64,000 nucleotides of DNA, taken from assembly GCF_029255125.1 (NCBI RefSeq), contig NZ_JAPUVR010000076.1, positions 1 to 64,000 on the forward strand, written 5' to 3'. The position numbers and the translations under genes were made by a program. This DNA is from Accumulibacter sp. (GTDB lineage Bacteria > Pseudomonadota > Gammaproteobacteria > Burkholderiales > Rhodocyclaceae). Below the pieces are notes generated by a model. That model was not told the origin of the DNA, did no database searches, and saw nothing but the letters and a program-made list of their open reading frames with translations. Shown here piece after piece: positions 33,501 to 42,489 of the stretch; position 1 is the first letter of the stretch, and each line of letters begins with the position of its first letter.

Positions 33501-33667
33501 GGCGACGCCCCGGGCAGGTTGGCGGTGACCGAGAGGGTCGGGAAGTCGACGCTCGGCAGTTCAGCCACCGGCAGCGCGCGGTAGGCGATGATCCCGAAGA
33601 TGACCAGCGCGACGACGAGCAGCGTGGTCATCACCGGGCGGCAAATGCAGAGTTCGGAAAGCTGCAT
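30575..33667 (-). CDS. RND efflux transporter permease
   Basis: 1030 residues, the usual length of AcrB/MdtB-type inner-membrane pumps, with two sets of a periplasmic loop plus six helices. N terminus SELCICRPVMTTLLVVALVIFG; TM4 carries the proton-relay Asp pair in VGFVVDDAIVMLEN. It resembles the MdtB/MdtC branch of hydrophobic and amphiphilic export more than the metal pumps. The adaptor gene lies 13 nt upstream. No TolC-type outer-membrane gene follows, so a channel encoded elsewhere must be used. Confidence 0.95.
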   Translation of the reverse strand: MQLSELCICRPVMTTLLVVALVIFGIIAYRALPVAELPSVDFPTLSVTANLPGASPETMAAAVATPLESQFSTIAGLDSMSSTSAQGSTSITLQFALERNIDAAAQDVQSAISGALRKLPPNLPAPPSFRKVNPADSPIFYVALSSTTLPLPLVDEYAQTQLAQRLSTLPGVAQVQVLGAQKYAVRIRADLDRLSARGLGIDELQQAIAQANVNQPIGSLDGTRQTFALKDNGQLSNAAAYRPLIVAWRNGAPVRLEEVATPVDGVENDRIASWNVDKRAIVLAIQRQPGANTIATVDAIRKILPGFQAKLPAAIEMNILYDRSISIREAIEDVQFTLLLAGFLVVLVILLFLRNASATLIPSLALPISLIGTFAAMHLLDYSLDNLSLLALTLAVGFVVDDAIVMLENIVRHLEAGEPPFSAAIKGAREIGFTIVSMTLSLIAVFIPVLFMGGIVGRLLHEFAVTICIAILVSGFVSLTLTPMLCSRYLQSTRHVQHGRLFALFEAFFAALLAAYERSLAWAMARPRLILSTFVGSLVATGALFAIVPKDFIASGDSGRLIAFTEAAQDASFASMVEHQRAAAAIVARDPNIRSFMSSVGAGGIRPTANTGTIFMLLKPAGERRLTPDEIIQELRPKLAAVPGLKVYLQNPPVIRIGGQITAAQYQYTLQDTDLDELYQWTNTLLGRIRALPGFVDVTSNLNNLSPVVAIEVDRDKLSTVGLSFAQVEDALQSAFSARQISTIYGSTNQYQVILEVAREFQADPSMLSRLYVRAAGGRLIPLDTVARVSRKTQALTVNHQGQLPSVTISFNLLPGVSLGEAVSRIKALEKDLNLPVSLTTSLQGTAQAFASSLQGLGILLLIAVLVVYLVLGILYESFVHPLTILSGLPSAGLGALLTLLVCRVDLSLYAFVGIIMLIGIVKKNAIMMIDFALVRQRLDGRPATMAIFEASIVRFRPIMMTTMAAFAGTLPIALGLGAGGEVRQPLGLAVVGGLLVSQFLTLFLTPVIYVLLERLTDRLGGRSPARLPA

Positions 33668-33680
33668 TGGCCGACGCTTT

Positions 33681-34856
33681 CTACGACGAGTTCGCGGCGG
33701 GCGGAACGCCGGGCGCCTCTGGCGCGATCTGCACTTTGCTGCCTGGAGCCAACCTGAGCTGTCCGTCGATGACCACCTGCTCTCCCGACTGGATCGTTCC
33801 GCTGACTGCAGTCACCCCGGCAAAGCTTGCACCAACGCCGATCCGCCGCACCTCGGCGACGCCTTCGCCGTTGACGGCAAAGAGAAACGGACCTTCCGGT
33901 CCCTGCTGGATCGCCTGGCTTGGCACGACGACGGCTTGCTTCAGCGTCTCGAGCGTCAGAGCAACGTTCAGAAACTGGCCAGGTGTCAAGGCTTCGTCAT
34001 CATTGGCGACGACGGCCTTGACCTGAATCGTGCCGGTGGTCGTGTCCACCGCGTTGTCAATGAAGCGCACCGCCCCGACGAAACGCCGCGATGCTTCGCC
34101 CGGCACAGTCACCTCGACCTGCAGACAGGCAGCCGGTTGGCAGCTCGCACCGCCCCGAGCCAGCGCCTGGCGCAGGCGCGGCAGATGCCTTTCCGGCACG
34201 GAGAAACTGACGTACAGCGGGCGAACGCGATTGACGACGGCGAGCACCGTGTCGTTGAGCTTGACCGCCGCCCCGGGGAAAACCAGGTGCGCGCCAACGA
34301 CACCGGCGAAAGGCGCGCGGACTGTCGTGTACGAAAGCTGCGCGCGCGCCAGATCCACCGCCGCGCGATCGGCGCGCAGCGTCGCATCGATCACCGCTTC
34401 CGCCGTGCGTGTTTCGTTGACCTTCTCGTCCGATATGAACCCGCGCTCACGCAAAGCGATCTGCCGCCCGCTATCCCTCTGCGCCTTGCTCAGTTGAGCG
34501 GCACTTCGCCCGAGATTGGCTTCGGCCTGACGCAGGCGCAAGGCAAAATCCTTTCCGTCGAGCCGAACCAGCTCGTCGCCCGCGCGCACGTGCTGGCCGG
34601 GGGAAAAGACGACGGCCGCCACCTGTCCATCGACCCGTGCCTTCAGACTGACCGTTGCGTAGGCCTCGCCCCGCCCGACGACCTCGAGCAGCACGGGCAG
34701 GTCGCGCGTCGTCGCCCGCGCGACGCTCACCGGAACCGGCGGCTGTCCCTTGGCCGGCTTGCTCGCGTCGGGAGTGCGCGACGCGCCGTACCAGTATGCG
34801 CTAAAGGCGACCAGCGTGACGAGCAGCGCTGCGCTCAGCCAGAAACGTCGGCTCAT
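33681..34856 (-). CDS. RND efflux periplasmic adaptor (membrane fusion protein)
   Basis: 391 residues. N-terminal membrane anchor FWLSAALLVTLVAFSAYWYG, then lipoyl-like halves (VSLKARVDGQVAAVVFSPGQHVRAGDELVRLD and TVRAPFAGVVG), an alpha-helical hairpin between them and a beta-barrel. No lipobox cysteine. It bridges the RND permease to an outer-membrane channel. First gene of the two-gene pump unit. Confidence 0.94.
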   Translation of the reverse strand: MSRRFWLSAALLVTLVAFSAYWYGASRTPDASKPAKGQPPVPVSVARATTRDLPVLLEVVGRGEAYATVSLKARVDGQVAAVVFSPGQHVRAGDELVRLDGKDFALRLRQAEANLGRSAAQLSKAQRDSGRQIALRERGFISDEKVNETRTAEAVIDATLRADRAAVDLARAQLSYTTVRAPFAGVVGAHLVFPGAAVKLNDTVLAVVNRVRPLYVSFSVPERHLPRLRQALARGGASCQPAACLQVEVTVPGEASRRFVGAVRFIDNAVDTTTGTIQVKAVVANDDEALTPGQFLNVALTLETLKQAVVVPSQAIQQGPEGPFLFAVNGEGVAEVRRIGVGASFAGVTAVSGTIQSGEQVVIDGQLRLAPGSKVQIAPEAPGVPPAANSS

Positions 34857-34892
34857 CGCTTCCGATCGCCTTCCGCGCCAGCGATCGCCGCC

Positions 34893-35219
34893 TCAGAGGG
34901 GATGATCGATGCGCAGCAGCGCGCGTTCAATTGCCTCGCTGCCGGCCGGCCGGACCAGACGTTCGGCCTCGCGACCGTCGCTGAGAAAGATCAGCGTCGG
35001 CCAAAGCTTGACGCCGAACGACCGCCCAAGACGCCGCCCCCGCCCGTCTTCGATGCGCAAGTGGCGGACTTCCCGATGCGTGGCGAGGGCTTCCCGGATC
35101 AGTGGCTGAGCGGCCTGGCAGTGTTCGCACCAGGGTGCACCAAACTCGACCAGCGTGGGTCCGGCAAGCGCATCGATCTCGGCGCGCGCCGGTTCGATTT
35201 CAAGAAAAGGGGTATTCAC
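34893..35219 (-). CDS. Thioredoxin-family protein
   Basis: 108 residues with the thioredoxin fold; the active site is GAPWCEHCQAA (CxxC = CEHC rather than the usual CGPC) and the cis-Pro region is LWPTLIFLSDG. No signal peptide, so cytoplasmic. A GTG start (MNTPFLEIE) is assumed. It lies between dnaE and the efflux adaptor on the same strand, with 36 nt to the adaptor. The acidic/His dipeptide suggests a redox potential different from classical thioredoxin. Confidence 0.85.
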   Translation of the reverse strand: MNTPFLEIEPARAEIDALAGPTLVEFGAPWCEHCQAAQPLIREALATHREVRHLRIEDGRGRRLGRSFGVKLWPTLIFLSDGREAERLVRPAGSEAIERALLRIDHPL

Positions 35220-35364
35220 GTCAGAGGTCTCTCAGCGAAGGAAGAAAGCAGAAGCTGGCCAGGCAGCCATCAGCCCAGCGACCGGCTTGCCGACACGATC
35301 AGCGATCAGCGGAGGATGCTGCCGGCGGCCTGCCCGGATGATCGGGCGCTTGGACCCGGAGCCG

Positions 35365-38300
35365 CTAGGCATAGTCGACACGCACATTGTCGCTGCTCAG
35401 CCATTCGCTCAAGGCGGTGAGCAGCTCGTCCTCCAGGCGCACCCGACTGGCGTCGCCAAAAAGCAGTTCACAAGCCGCTTCGCGATTGCAGTAGGCCAGG
35501 CGAACCGGGCAATCGCCCGGGATATACGGAGCGAGGAGTGCACGCAGGCGCTGCACGGCGACGGCCGGGTTGCTGCTCGCCTGACCGTTCAGCGACAAAC
35601 GCAGGTGACGAGCGAATCGGCTGCGCGCTTCGGCAAGCGTCAACAACCGATCGGCGACCACCTTGACGCGGCCCTCGCCGGCAAAATCGTCGCGCTGAAC
35701 CTTTCCTTCGACGATCAGCACCTCGTCTTCCCTGATCTTGCTCCGCTCCGCTACGAGCAGCTCGTTGAAAACCGAGACCTCCAGCGAGGTGGTGCTGTCG
35801 TCGAGCTGGACGAAAGCCATCTTGCCGCGCGCGGTCAGCTTGCTGCGCACGCCGACGACCAGCCCGGCGAGGTACTGGCTTTCCTTGCGCGCTTCGAGCG
35901 CCACCAACGGCCGCGCGACGAAACGCGAGACCTCGGCCTGCACGGCATGAAAGGGGTGCCCGGAGAAGTAGAAACCGAGGGCCAGCTTCTCTTCGTTGAG
36001 CTTCTGGCGCTCGCTCCAGGCGGGAGCTTCGACGTAGCGCGCGCCGTGCCCGGCCTGGATGTCCTGGTCGCTGGGCAGGAGGTCGAAGAGGCTCGCCTGC
36101 AGCGCATTGCGATCGGCCTGTTCGGCCGCTTCCATGGCGATCCCGACCGACGCGAGCAGGCGCGCACGCTGGCTGTCGAGCGAATCGAAGGCACCAGCGC
36201 GGATCAGGGCTTCGATCGTTCGCCGGTTGACCAGACGCTTGTCGGCACGCCGGCAAAAATCGAACAGATCCGTGAACGGACCCTTCGCCTGGCGCGCCTG
36301 AATGATGTTGTTGACCGCCAGCTCGCCAGTCCCCTTGACTGCCCCGAGACCGTAACGGATCGTTGCGCGGTCAACGGGAGTAAAGCGATACTCGGAAGCG
36401 TTGATATCCGGGCCGAGAATACGCAGGCCGTTGTCGACGGCGTCGTCGTGGAAGGTCTTGACGGCGTCGGTGTTGTCCATGTCCGACGACAGCGTCGCCG
36501 CCATGAACGCAGCACAATGGTGCGCCTTGAGCCAAGCGGTATGGTAGGTGACTACGGCATACGCCGCCGTATGCGACTTGTTGAAACCGTACTCGGCGAA
36601 CTTTTCCATCAGGTCGAAAAGCTGCATGGCCAGCCTCTCGTCATAACCCCGATTCTTCGCGCCGACGCGCATCAGGTCGCGATGCAGCGCCATCTCCTCG
36701 GCCTTCTTCTTGCCCATTGCCCGGCGCAGCAGGTCGGCCGCACCGAGCGTGTAGCCGCCGATGATCTGCGCGATCTGCATCACCTGTTCCTGATAGACGA
36801 TGACGCCATAGGTCGGTTCAAGACAGGTCTTCAGATCATCGATGAAGTAGTCGATCTTCTGCTGGCCCTTCTTGCGCAGGATGAAGTCATCGACCATTCC
36901 CGAACCGAGTGGCCCCGGCCGGTACAGGGCAAGGACCGCGATGATGTCCTCGAAGCGGTCAGGGGCGAGTTTACGGATGAGCTTCTTCATGCCCTCCGAT
37001 TCGACCTGGAAGATCGCCGTCGTGTTGCCGTCTCTGAGGATCTGGTAAGCCTGAGCATCGTCGAAGGGCAGCGCATGCAGATCGGGACGCTCGCCAGTCA
37101 AACGTTCGACGTAGTTCAGCGCGAGCTCGATAATCGTCAGGTTGCGCAGACCGAGGAAGTCGAACTTGACCAGACCGATCTTCTCGACATCGTCCTTGTC
37201 GAACTGCGAAACGACCGAGCCGCCGCCATCTGCCGAGTAGACCGGACAGAAATCGGTCAACTTGCCCGGCGCGATCAGCACGCCGCCGGCGTGCATCCCG
37301 ACGTTTCGGGTCAGATCTTCCAGGCGGGCGGCGAGGTCGAACAGCTCACGGACTTCCTCCTCCTCGTCGATCCTTGCCTTCAATTGCGGTTCGGCGGCGA
37401 TCGCCTTGGCCAGCGAAAGCGGTCTGTTCGCCTCGACCGGAATCAACTTGGAAATCTGGTCGCAAAAGTTGTACGGTAGATCGAGCACCCGGCCCACATC
37501 GCGGAGGACTGCCCTTGACGACATCGTGCCGAAGGTGACGATCTGCGATACCGCGGCCGCGCCATACTTCTGGCGAACGTACTCGATCACCCGCCAGCGG
37601 TTGTCCTGGCAGAAGTCGATGTCGAAGTCGGGCATCGAAACACGCTCGGGATTCAGGAAGCGTTCAAAGAGCAGTGCGTAGCGAAGAGGATCGAGATCGG
37701 TGATTCCGAGCGCGTAGGCGACCACCGAACCGGCGCCCGAGCCCCGCCCGGGTCCGACCGGGCAGCCATTGCGCTTGGCCCAGTTGATGAAGTCGGCAAC
37801 GATCAGGAAATAGCCGGGAAAACCCATCTGAATGATGGTGTCGGTTTCGAGCTGCAGGCGTTCGTCGTAAGGCGCGCGTTGCCGGGCGCGCGCCAGCTCG
37901 TCCGGAAAGAGCTGCTGCAGTCGACGCTCGAGGCCGACGCGCGCTTCCTGGCGCAGGAAGTCGGCCAGCGTGACGCCTGCCGGCGTCGGGAAATCCGGCA
38001 GGTAACTCTTGCCGAGGGTGATCTGCAGATTGCAGCGACGGGCAATCTCGACCGAGTTCTCGAGCGCAGCCGGCAGGTCGGCAAAAAGCTCGGCCATTTC
38101 CTCGCCCGACTTGAAATACTGTTCCTCGGTGTAGGGTCGAGGGCGTCGCGGGTCGCCCAGCATATAGCCCTCGGCGATGCACACGCGTGCTTCGTGCGCT
38201 TTGAAGTCACCGCGTTCAAGGAACTGCACCGGATGCGTGGCGACCAGCGGCAAGTCCATTTCCGCTGCCAGCGCGGCCGTTTCGCTAACCAGCAGCTCCT

Positions 38301-38835
38301 GCTGCGCCTGACCATAGCGCTGCACCTCGAGGTAGAAGGCGCCCGCAAAGAGGGCTTCCCAGAAGCGCGCCCGGCTCGCCGCCTGGACCCGATTTCCCTG
38401 CAGCAAGGCCTCGCCGATATCGCCGGCGCCAGCGCCGGACAGTGCGATCAAGCCGTCGACGCCGACCTCGCGCAGCATTCGCCGGGTAATCTCGGCGCGG
38501 CCGCGCACGCGTGGCGCGAGATAGGCGCGCGAGAGGAGATCGCAGAGTTGTCGGTAACCCTGCAGCGAACGACAGAGCAGGACAAGGCGATACGGGCGAT
38601 CGGGGTCGGCCTCGTTGGCGATGGTCACGTCGCTGCCGAGCAGCGGCTTGATCCCGTTGTTCCGGGCATACGAATAGAACTTGACCAGCCCGAACAGATT
38701 GCTCAGGTCGGTCAAGGCCAGCGCCGGCATGCGGTAACTCACCGCCCGCGCTACAGCGTCCTGCAAGCGAACGATGCCCTCGGTGACCGAATACTCGCTA
38801 TGCAGCCGAAGATGAATGAACGGGGGGGCAGACAT
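35365..38835 (-). CDS. dnaE: DNA polymerase III subunit alpha
   Basis: 1156 residues, normal for DnaE1. PHP domain at the N terminus (FIHLRLHSEYSVTEG; LALTDLSNLFG), the polymerase core with PDFDIDFCQDNR carrying catalytic Asp residues and GPGRGSGAGSVVAYALGITDLDP, the fingers and beta-binding region, an OB-fold around 970-1060 and a C-terminal domain. The PHP histidines are partly replaced (LRLHSEYS), as is usual where proofreading is done by DnaQ. Essential replicative polymerase; placed upstream of the thioredoxin gene. Confidence 0.98.
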   Translation of the reverse strand: MSAPPFIHLRLHSEYSVTEGIVRLQDAVARAVSYRMPALALTDLSNLFGLVKFYSYARNNGIKPLLGSDVTIANEADPDRPYRLVLLCRSLQGYRQLCDLLSRAYLAPRVRGRAEITRRMLREVGVDGLIALSGAGAGDIGEALLQGNRVQAASRARFWEALFAGAFYLEVQRYGQAQQELLVSETAALAAEMDLPLVATHPVQFLERGDFKAHEARVCIAEGYMLGDPRRPRPYTEEQYFKSGEEMAELFADLPAALENSVEIARRCNLQITLGKSYLPDFPTPAGVTLADFLRQEARVGLERRLQQLFPDELARARQRAPYDERLQLETDTIIQMGFPGYFLIVADFINWAKRNGCPVGPGRGSGAGSVVAYALGITDLDPLRYALLFERFLNPERVSMPDFDIDFCQDNRWRVIEYVRQKYGAAAVSQIVTFGTMSSRAVLRDVGRVLDLPYNFCDQISKLIPVEANRPLSLAKAIAAEPQLKARIDEEEEVRELFDLAARLEDLTRNVGMHAGGVLIAPGKLTDFCPVYSADGGGSVVSQFDKDDVEKIGLVKFDFLGLRNLTIIELALNYVERLTGERPDLHALPFDDAQAYQILRDGNTTAIFQVESEGMKKLIRKLAPDRFEDIIAVLALYRPGPLGSGMVDDFILRKKGQQKIDYFIDDLKTCLEPTYGVIVYQEQVMQIAQIIGGYTLGAADLLRRAMGKKKAEEMALHRDLMRVGAKNRGYDERLAMQLFDLMEKFAEYGFNKSHTAAYAVVTYHTAWLKAHHCAAFMAATLSSDMDNTDAVKTFHDDAVDNGLRILGPDINASEYRFTPVDRATIRYGLGAVKGTGELAVNNIIQARQAKGPFTDLFDFCRRADKRLVNRRTIEALIRAGAFDSLDSQRARLLASVGIAMEAAEQADRNALQASLFDLLPSDQDIQAGHGARYVEAPAWSERQKLNEEKLALGFYFSGHPFHAVQAEVSRFVARPLVALEARKESQYLAGLVVGVRSKLTARGKMAFVQLDDSTTSLEVSVFNELLVAERSKIREDEVLIVEGKVQRDDFAGEGRVKVVADRLLTLAEARSRFARHLRLSLNGQASSNPAVAVQRLRALLAPYIPGDCPVRLAYCNREAACELLFGDASRVRLEDELLTALSEWLSSDNVRVDYA

Positions 38836-39070
38836 GCGGCCATTTTACCGCGTGCCGCGCGCCGAACGACGCCGATCGCTCAGGCGGGCGCGGCGTGTGT
38901 GGCGCTCAGGCGGCGGTCAGCCGGCGCGCACGCGAGCAAAGTGCGCTTGCCGGCCGGGCGACGTCCCGGCACGCCGAGCGCGCTTGCGCCGCCGCGTTGG
39001 CTTGCCCCGCCGGTTCCCGCTTGCTGGCGACGACCTCATGCCTGCCACGGCGCAGGCGGGCGGCTGCGTT

Positions 39071-39928
39071 CTACGCAGCCACCAGCGGAGCCAGGCTGAG
39101 ACGCATCTTCTGCAGCGCCTTGGCTTCGATCTGGCGAATCCGCTCCGCTGAAACGCCGAATTCAGCGGCGAGTTCGTGCAGAGTCGCCGGGCTGTCATCG
39201 CTCAGCCAGCGTGCTTCGATGATTCGCCGACTGCGTGCGTCCAGGCTGGCCAGCGCGCTCTGCAGCCCCTCGCCGTGCAGCGCGTCGCGCGCGCGCGCTT
39301 CGAGAACGCGCATCGGCTCGCTCGAATGATCGGCCAGATAGGCAATCGGGGCAAAAGCGTCTTCGTCGTCGCTGTCGCCTTCCAGGGCCACGTCGTGTCC
39401 GGCCAGGCGAGTATCCATTTCGACGACATCGTCCGTCTTGACGCTCAGGCGCTGCGCGATGTCGGCCACCTGCAACGGATTGAGCGCCTCGCTGCCTTCG
39501 CGCATGCTCCGCAGGTTGAAGAAAAGCTTGCGTTGCGCCTTGGTCGTCGCCAGCTTGACCATGCGCCAATTCTTCAGCACATACTCGTGGATTTCCGCCT
39601 TGATCCAGTGGATGGCAAACGAGACCAGGCGAACGCCGCGCCGCGGATCGAATCGCTTGACGGCTTTCATCAGGCCCACGTTGCCCTCCTGGATCAAATC
39701 CGCGTGCGGCAGACCGTAACCGAGATAGCCGCGCGAGATGGCGATGACCAGACGCAGGTGCGAGAGGACGAGTTGACGCGCCGCGTCCAGGTCGTTCTCC
39801 TCGCGAAAGCGCGTCGCCAGACCGAACTCCTCGTCTTCGCTGAGCACCGGAAAACGCCGCGCCGCTTGGATGTAAGCGTCGATGGTACCGACCGCAGAGA
39901 GCGTGGGCAGACTGATTGCTTGGGTCAT
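39071..39928 (-). CDS. rpoH: RNA polymerase heat-shock sigma factor (sigma-32)
   Basis: 285 residues. Region 2 shows DLIQEGNVGLMKAVKRFDP and SFAIHWIKAEIHEYVLKNWRMVK, and the RpoH box segment QRKLFFNLR follows; region 4 has the HTH LHELAAEFGVSAERIRQIEAKALQKMR. It directs the heat-shock regulon. A perfect CIRCE operator over the likely promoter indicates that HrcA represses rpoH itself. GAGGAGG lies 11 nt before the ATG. Confidence 0.97.
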   Translation of the reverse strand: MTQAISLPTLSAVGTIDAYIQAARRFPVLSEDEEFGLATRFREENDLDAARQLVLSHLRLVIAISRGYLGYGLPHADLIQEGNVGLMKAVKRFDPRRGVRLVSFAIHWIKAEIHEYVLKNWRMVKLATTKAQRKLFFNLRSMREGSEALNPLQVADIAQRLSVKTDDVVEMDTRLAGHDVALEGDSDDEDAFAPIAYLADHSSEPMRVLEARARDALHGEGLQSALASLDARSRRIIEARWLSDDSPATLHELAAEFGVSAERIRQIEAKALQKMRLSLAPLVAA

Positions 39929-39966
39929 TTGGCTTGATTCCTCCTCGGAAATGACTTTTCGGCTTC

Positions 39967-39996
39967 ATTTTAGCACTCGCGCGATGAGAGTGCTAA
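39967..39996 (-). promoter_or_regulatory. CIRCE operator overlapping the rpoH promoter
   Basis: TTAGCACTC (39970-39978), 9 nt, GAGTGCTAA (39988-39996): a perfect CIRCE inverted repeat, the HrcA-binding site. On the minus strand TTAGCA (39991-39996), an 18-nt spacer and TAAAAT (39967-39972) form a reasonable -35/-10 pair in exactly the same place, so bound HrcA would block RNA polymerase. It lies 42 nt before the rpoH ATG. Confidence 0.9.
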
Positions 39997-40039
39997 TATC
40001 GCCCAAAGTTCAATCCCCGCGGTGGAATGCGTTTCCCTC

Positions 40040-40918
40040 TCAGCCCTTTACCTTGGTGGTCGCGCCGGTGAAATGCAGCACGCGGCGGACATACTGCATC
40101 GTTTCCGGATACGGCGGGACACCACCATAGCGATCAACCGTGCCTTCTCCGGAGTTGTAGGCAGCAACCATCAGGCGCCAGTCGCCGGCAAAGCGCTTCT
40201 GCAGCCAGTTCAAGTAAGCCAGTGCTCCCCGCACGTTGTGTTCTGGATCGAAGGGCCGGCGAACGCCGAAGCGCTCCTGTGTCGCCGGAATCAGTTGCAT
40301 GACCCCCTGAGCATTTTTCGGCGAAACGGCAGCCGCCTCGAGGTTCGACTCAGCCAGGGCGATGGCCAGCGCCAGACGCGCGTCGACCTTGTACTGCGGT
40401 GCGACGTCGCGGATCAACTGCGCAATTCTCTGCTTGGCCGCCGGCTGGCGTGCGAGGTAGGCGTCGAGATCAAAGGATGAACCTTCCCATGGGCCACCCA
40501 CCGCCTGACTCTTGGCAATGGTACCGCTCGCAACACCGGCACAGTCTTCACCGATCTCGTCATTGCCGATACTCGGGATATGGTATTTGAGTGCTTCGAC
40601 GTTCCCCAGGCGCGCGGCGAGCGCCAGATACGCATTGGCCAGGCGCCGCTGGCCAGTACTTGCCGATCCGCTGGCGAGCAGTCGGCCGACGCGGAAGAAA
40701 CCTTCCGGACTGCCCATTGCCCCGGCATCGCAGTAAAGTGCAATGGCAAGTCCGAGGTTCTTGCGGATGCCTATTCCCAGCTCCGCGGCACGGCCTTGCG
40801 CCAGCGCAGCAGTGACGCGCGGCGCTTCGAGGTAGGGATCGGCGGTAACCGGCGGCTCCGTCGTTGCTTCTACCAGGCTGCTGAGGAGCATGAGAAGCAG
40901 GAGGATCGGGCGAATCAT
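40040..40918 (-). CDS. Lytic transglycosylase with Sel1-like N-terminal region
   Basis: About 292 residues. A signal peptide (MIRPILLLLMLLSSLVEA) predicts export. Residues 45-115 look like one or two Sel1-type helical repeats (NLGLAIALYCDAGAMGSPEGFFRVGRLL). The C-terminal SLT domain (about 165-285) has the catalytic Glu190 in ALAESNLE, then NAQGVMQLIPATQERFGV and AYNSGEGTVDRYGGVPPY. It cleaves peptidoglycan to 1,6-anhydro products. The frame extends to 40984; MIRPIL gives the best signal peptide. Confidence 0.9.
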   Translation of the reverse strand: MIRPILLLLMLLSSLVEATTEPPVTADPYLEAPRVTAALAQGRAAELGIGIRKNLGLAIALYCDAGAMGSPEGFFRVGRLLASGSASTGQRRLANAYLALAARLGNVEALKYHIPSIGNDEIGEDCAGVASGTIAKSQAVGGPWEGSSFDLDAYLARQPAAKQRIAQLIRDVAPQYKVDARLALAIALAESNLEAAAVSPKNAQGVMQLIPATQERFGVRRPFDPEHNVRGALAYLNWLQKRFAGDWRLMVAAYNSGEGTVDRYGGVPPYPETMQYVRRVLHFTGATTKVKG

Positions 40919-41303
40919 CAGGCGTGGCTCGAAATCGGCGGAAGAAAGTTGCCCGCGGCGACGATCAACAAGTCGAACTGGCAACAGAAGGATGCATCAA
41001 GCATGAGCAAGTGACAGGGTAGCGAGGAGGATTATGCACGCAAGCTCGTTGGTCGCGCGGTGCACTCTTTCACACTCCGATGGTCTTGATTGAACCGCTG
41101 GCCGCCGGCGCAGGCATTTTCGATCAATTCCCGGGCGGATCCATGCGCTCGTCCGGGATTACAATGCGACGTGCACCGAGGAACTCACGAGCGACCGGAA
41201 ATCCGCGGCGGCGAAGCACCATCGGCTGCCCAGCGTCCTTCGTCCGTGTCTCCGTGTCTCTTTGCTCACCTTCCGCCAAACCCCTTCTTGCGAAAGCCAC
41301 ACC
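40919..41303. other. Divergent intergenic region
   Basis: Between the lytic transglycosylase (minus) and the racemase-like gene (plus). No convincing coding frame. It should contain promoters for both genes, but I could not assign a well-spaced pair; TTACAAT near 41160 is the only -10-like element on the plus strand. Confidence 0.35.
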
Positions 41304-42467
41304 ATGCGTTCCCTTCCTCTCGCCGGCTTGCGCGTGCTCGATCTGACGCGCCTTCTGCCCGGGCCCCTGGCCACCATGCATCTCGCCGACCTCGGCGCCG
41401 ACGTGATCAAGATTGAAGACACCGGTGCCGGCGATTACGCGCGCACTGCCGGCGCCGTGCACGGGGGGATCAGCTATTTCCAGCTGGTTAACCGCAACAA
41501 GCGCAGCCTCTGCCTGGACCTCAAACAGGCGAGCGCAGTCGCCGTCTTCCTGCGTCTCGCGGCGACCGCGGATGTCATCGTCGAAGGCTTTCGGCCGGGC
41601 ATCGTCGACAAGCTGGGCATTGGCTACTCGAGCGTTTCGGCGATCAACCCGCGCATCGCCTACTGCGCGATTACCGGCTACGGGCAGGACGGACCCTATC
41701 GCGATCGCGCCGGCCACGACCTGAACTATCTCGCCTATTGCGGACTGCTCGATCAGATCGGCTTGCCCGGCGGTCCGCCGGCGCTGCCCAACTTCCAGAT
41801 CGGTGACCTTTTCGGCGGCTCGCTGACCGCCCTCGTCGGCATCCTTGCCGGCATCGTCGACGCGCGGGCGAGTGGGCGCGGTCGCTACATCGACGTAGCC
41901 ATGACCGACAGCGTCTTCGCGCACAGCTTCTTTCCCTTGCTCGCCGTGCTTGCTTTCGGTCAGGCTCTGCCGCGCGGCGAAGATCTGCTCGCCGGGGGCA
42001 TGCCGAGTTACGCGGTCTATGCGACCCGTGATGGCCGTCATCTGGCGGTCAGCGCAATGGAACCCAAGTTCTGGCAGACCCTGTGCCAGGTGCTCGACCG
42101 CCCCGACCTGCAAGCTTTCGCTTTCGCCACGGGGAGCGAAGGCCAGCGCGTGCGCGATGAACTCGCACAGATCTTTGCCGCACGCAGCTTTGCCGAATGG
42201 AGCGAAGTCTTCGCTCGCGTCGACTGCTGCGTGAGTCCGGTATTGCGCTTCGAAGAAAGCCTGGCCAACGAGCAACTGCTGGCGCGCGGGATGATCGTCG
42301 AAGTCGATGGGGTAAAACAGTTTGCTCCGCCGTACAAGATCAGCGAGTTTTCCTTTGCCGCACGGCGGACGGCGCCAGCGGCAGGCGAGCATAGTACGGA
42401 AATTCTGCACGAGCTTGGCTGCGAGCTCGACGAGATCGCCCGCTTGCGCGCGACCGGCGCCATTTGA
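41304..42467 (+). CDS. CaiB/BaiF family protein, alpha-methylacyl-CoA racemase type
   Basis: 387 residues of the family III CoA-transferase fold. GHDLNYLAYCG with H138, GD in FQIGDLFGGS with D168 and AMEPKFW match the His/Asp/Glu set of alpha-methylacyl-CoA racemases rather than the transferases, which have Asp at the first place. It would epimerise 2-methylacyl-CoA esters so they can enter beta-oxidation. The ATG at 41304 begins the conserved LAGLRVLDLTRLLPGP; earlier codons are not conserved. Convergent with the PP2C gene, 22 nt apart. Confidence 0.88.
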   Translation: MRSLPLAGLRVLDLTRLLPGPLATMHLADLGADVIKIEDTGAGDYARTAGAVHGGISYFQLVNRNKRSLCLDLKQASAVAVFLRLAATADVIVEGFRPGIVDKLGIGYSSVSAINPRIAYCAITGYGQDGPYRDRAGHDLNYLAYCGLLDQIGLPGGPPALPNFQIGDLFGGSLTALVGILAGIVDARASGRGRYIDVAMTDSVFAHSFFPLLAVLAFGQALPRGEDLLAGGMPSYAVYATRDGRHLAVSAMEPKFWQTLCQVLDRPDLQAFAFATGSEGQRVRDELAQIFAARSFAEWSEVFARVDCCVSPVLRFEESLANEQLLARGMIVEVDGVKQFAPPYKISEFSFAARRTAPAAGEHSTEILHELGCELDEIARLRATGAI

Positions 42468-42489
42468 GCGCGCGCTGCCGATGGTCGCC

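Noticed and set aside
33588-35420. 610-residue plus-strand open frame
   Set aside because: Spans the reverse of the efflux adaptor and thioredoxin genes, both well supported on the minus strand.
35155-37479. 774-residue plus-strand open frame
   Set aside because: Antisense shadow of dnaE, which has all catalytic motifs on the minus strand; the shadow has no motif.
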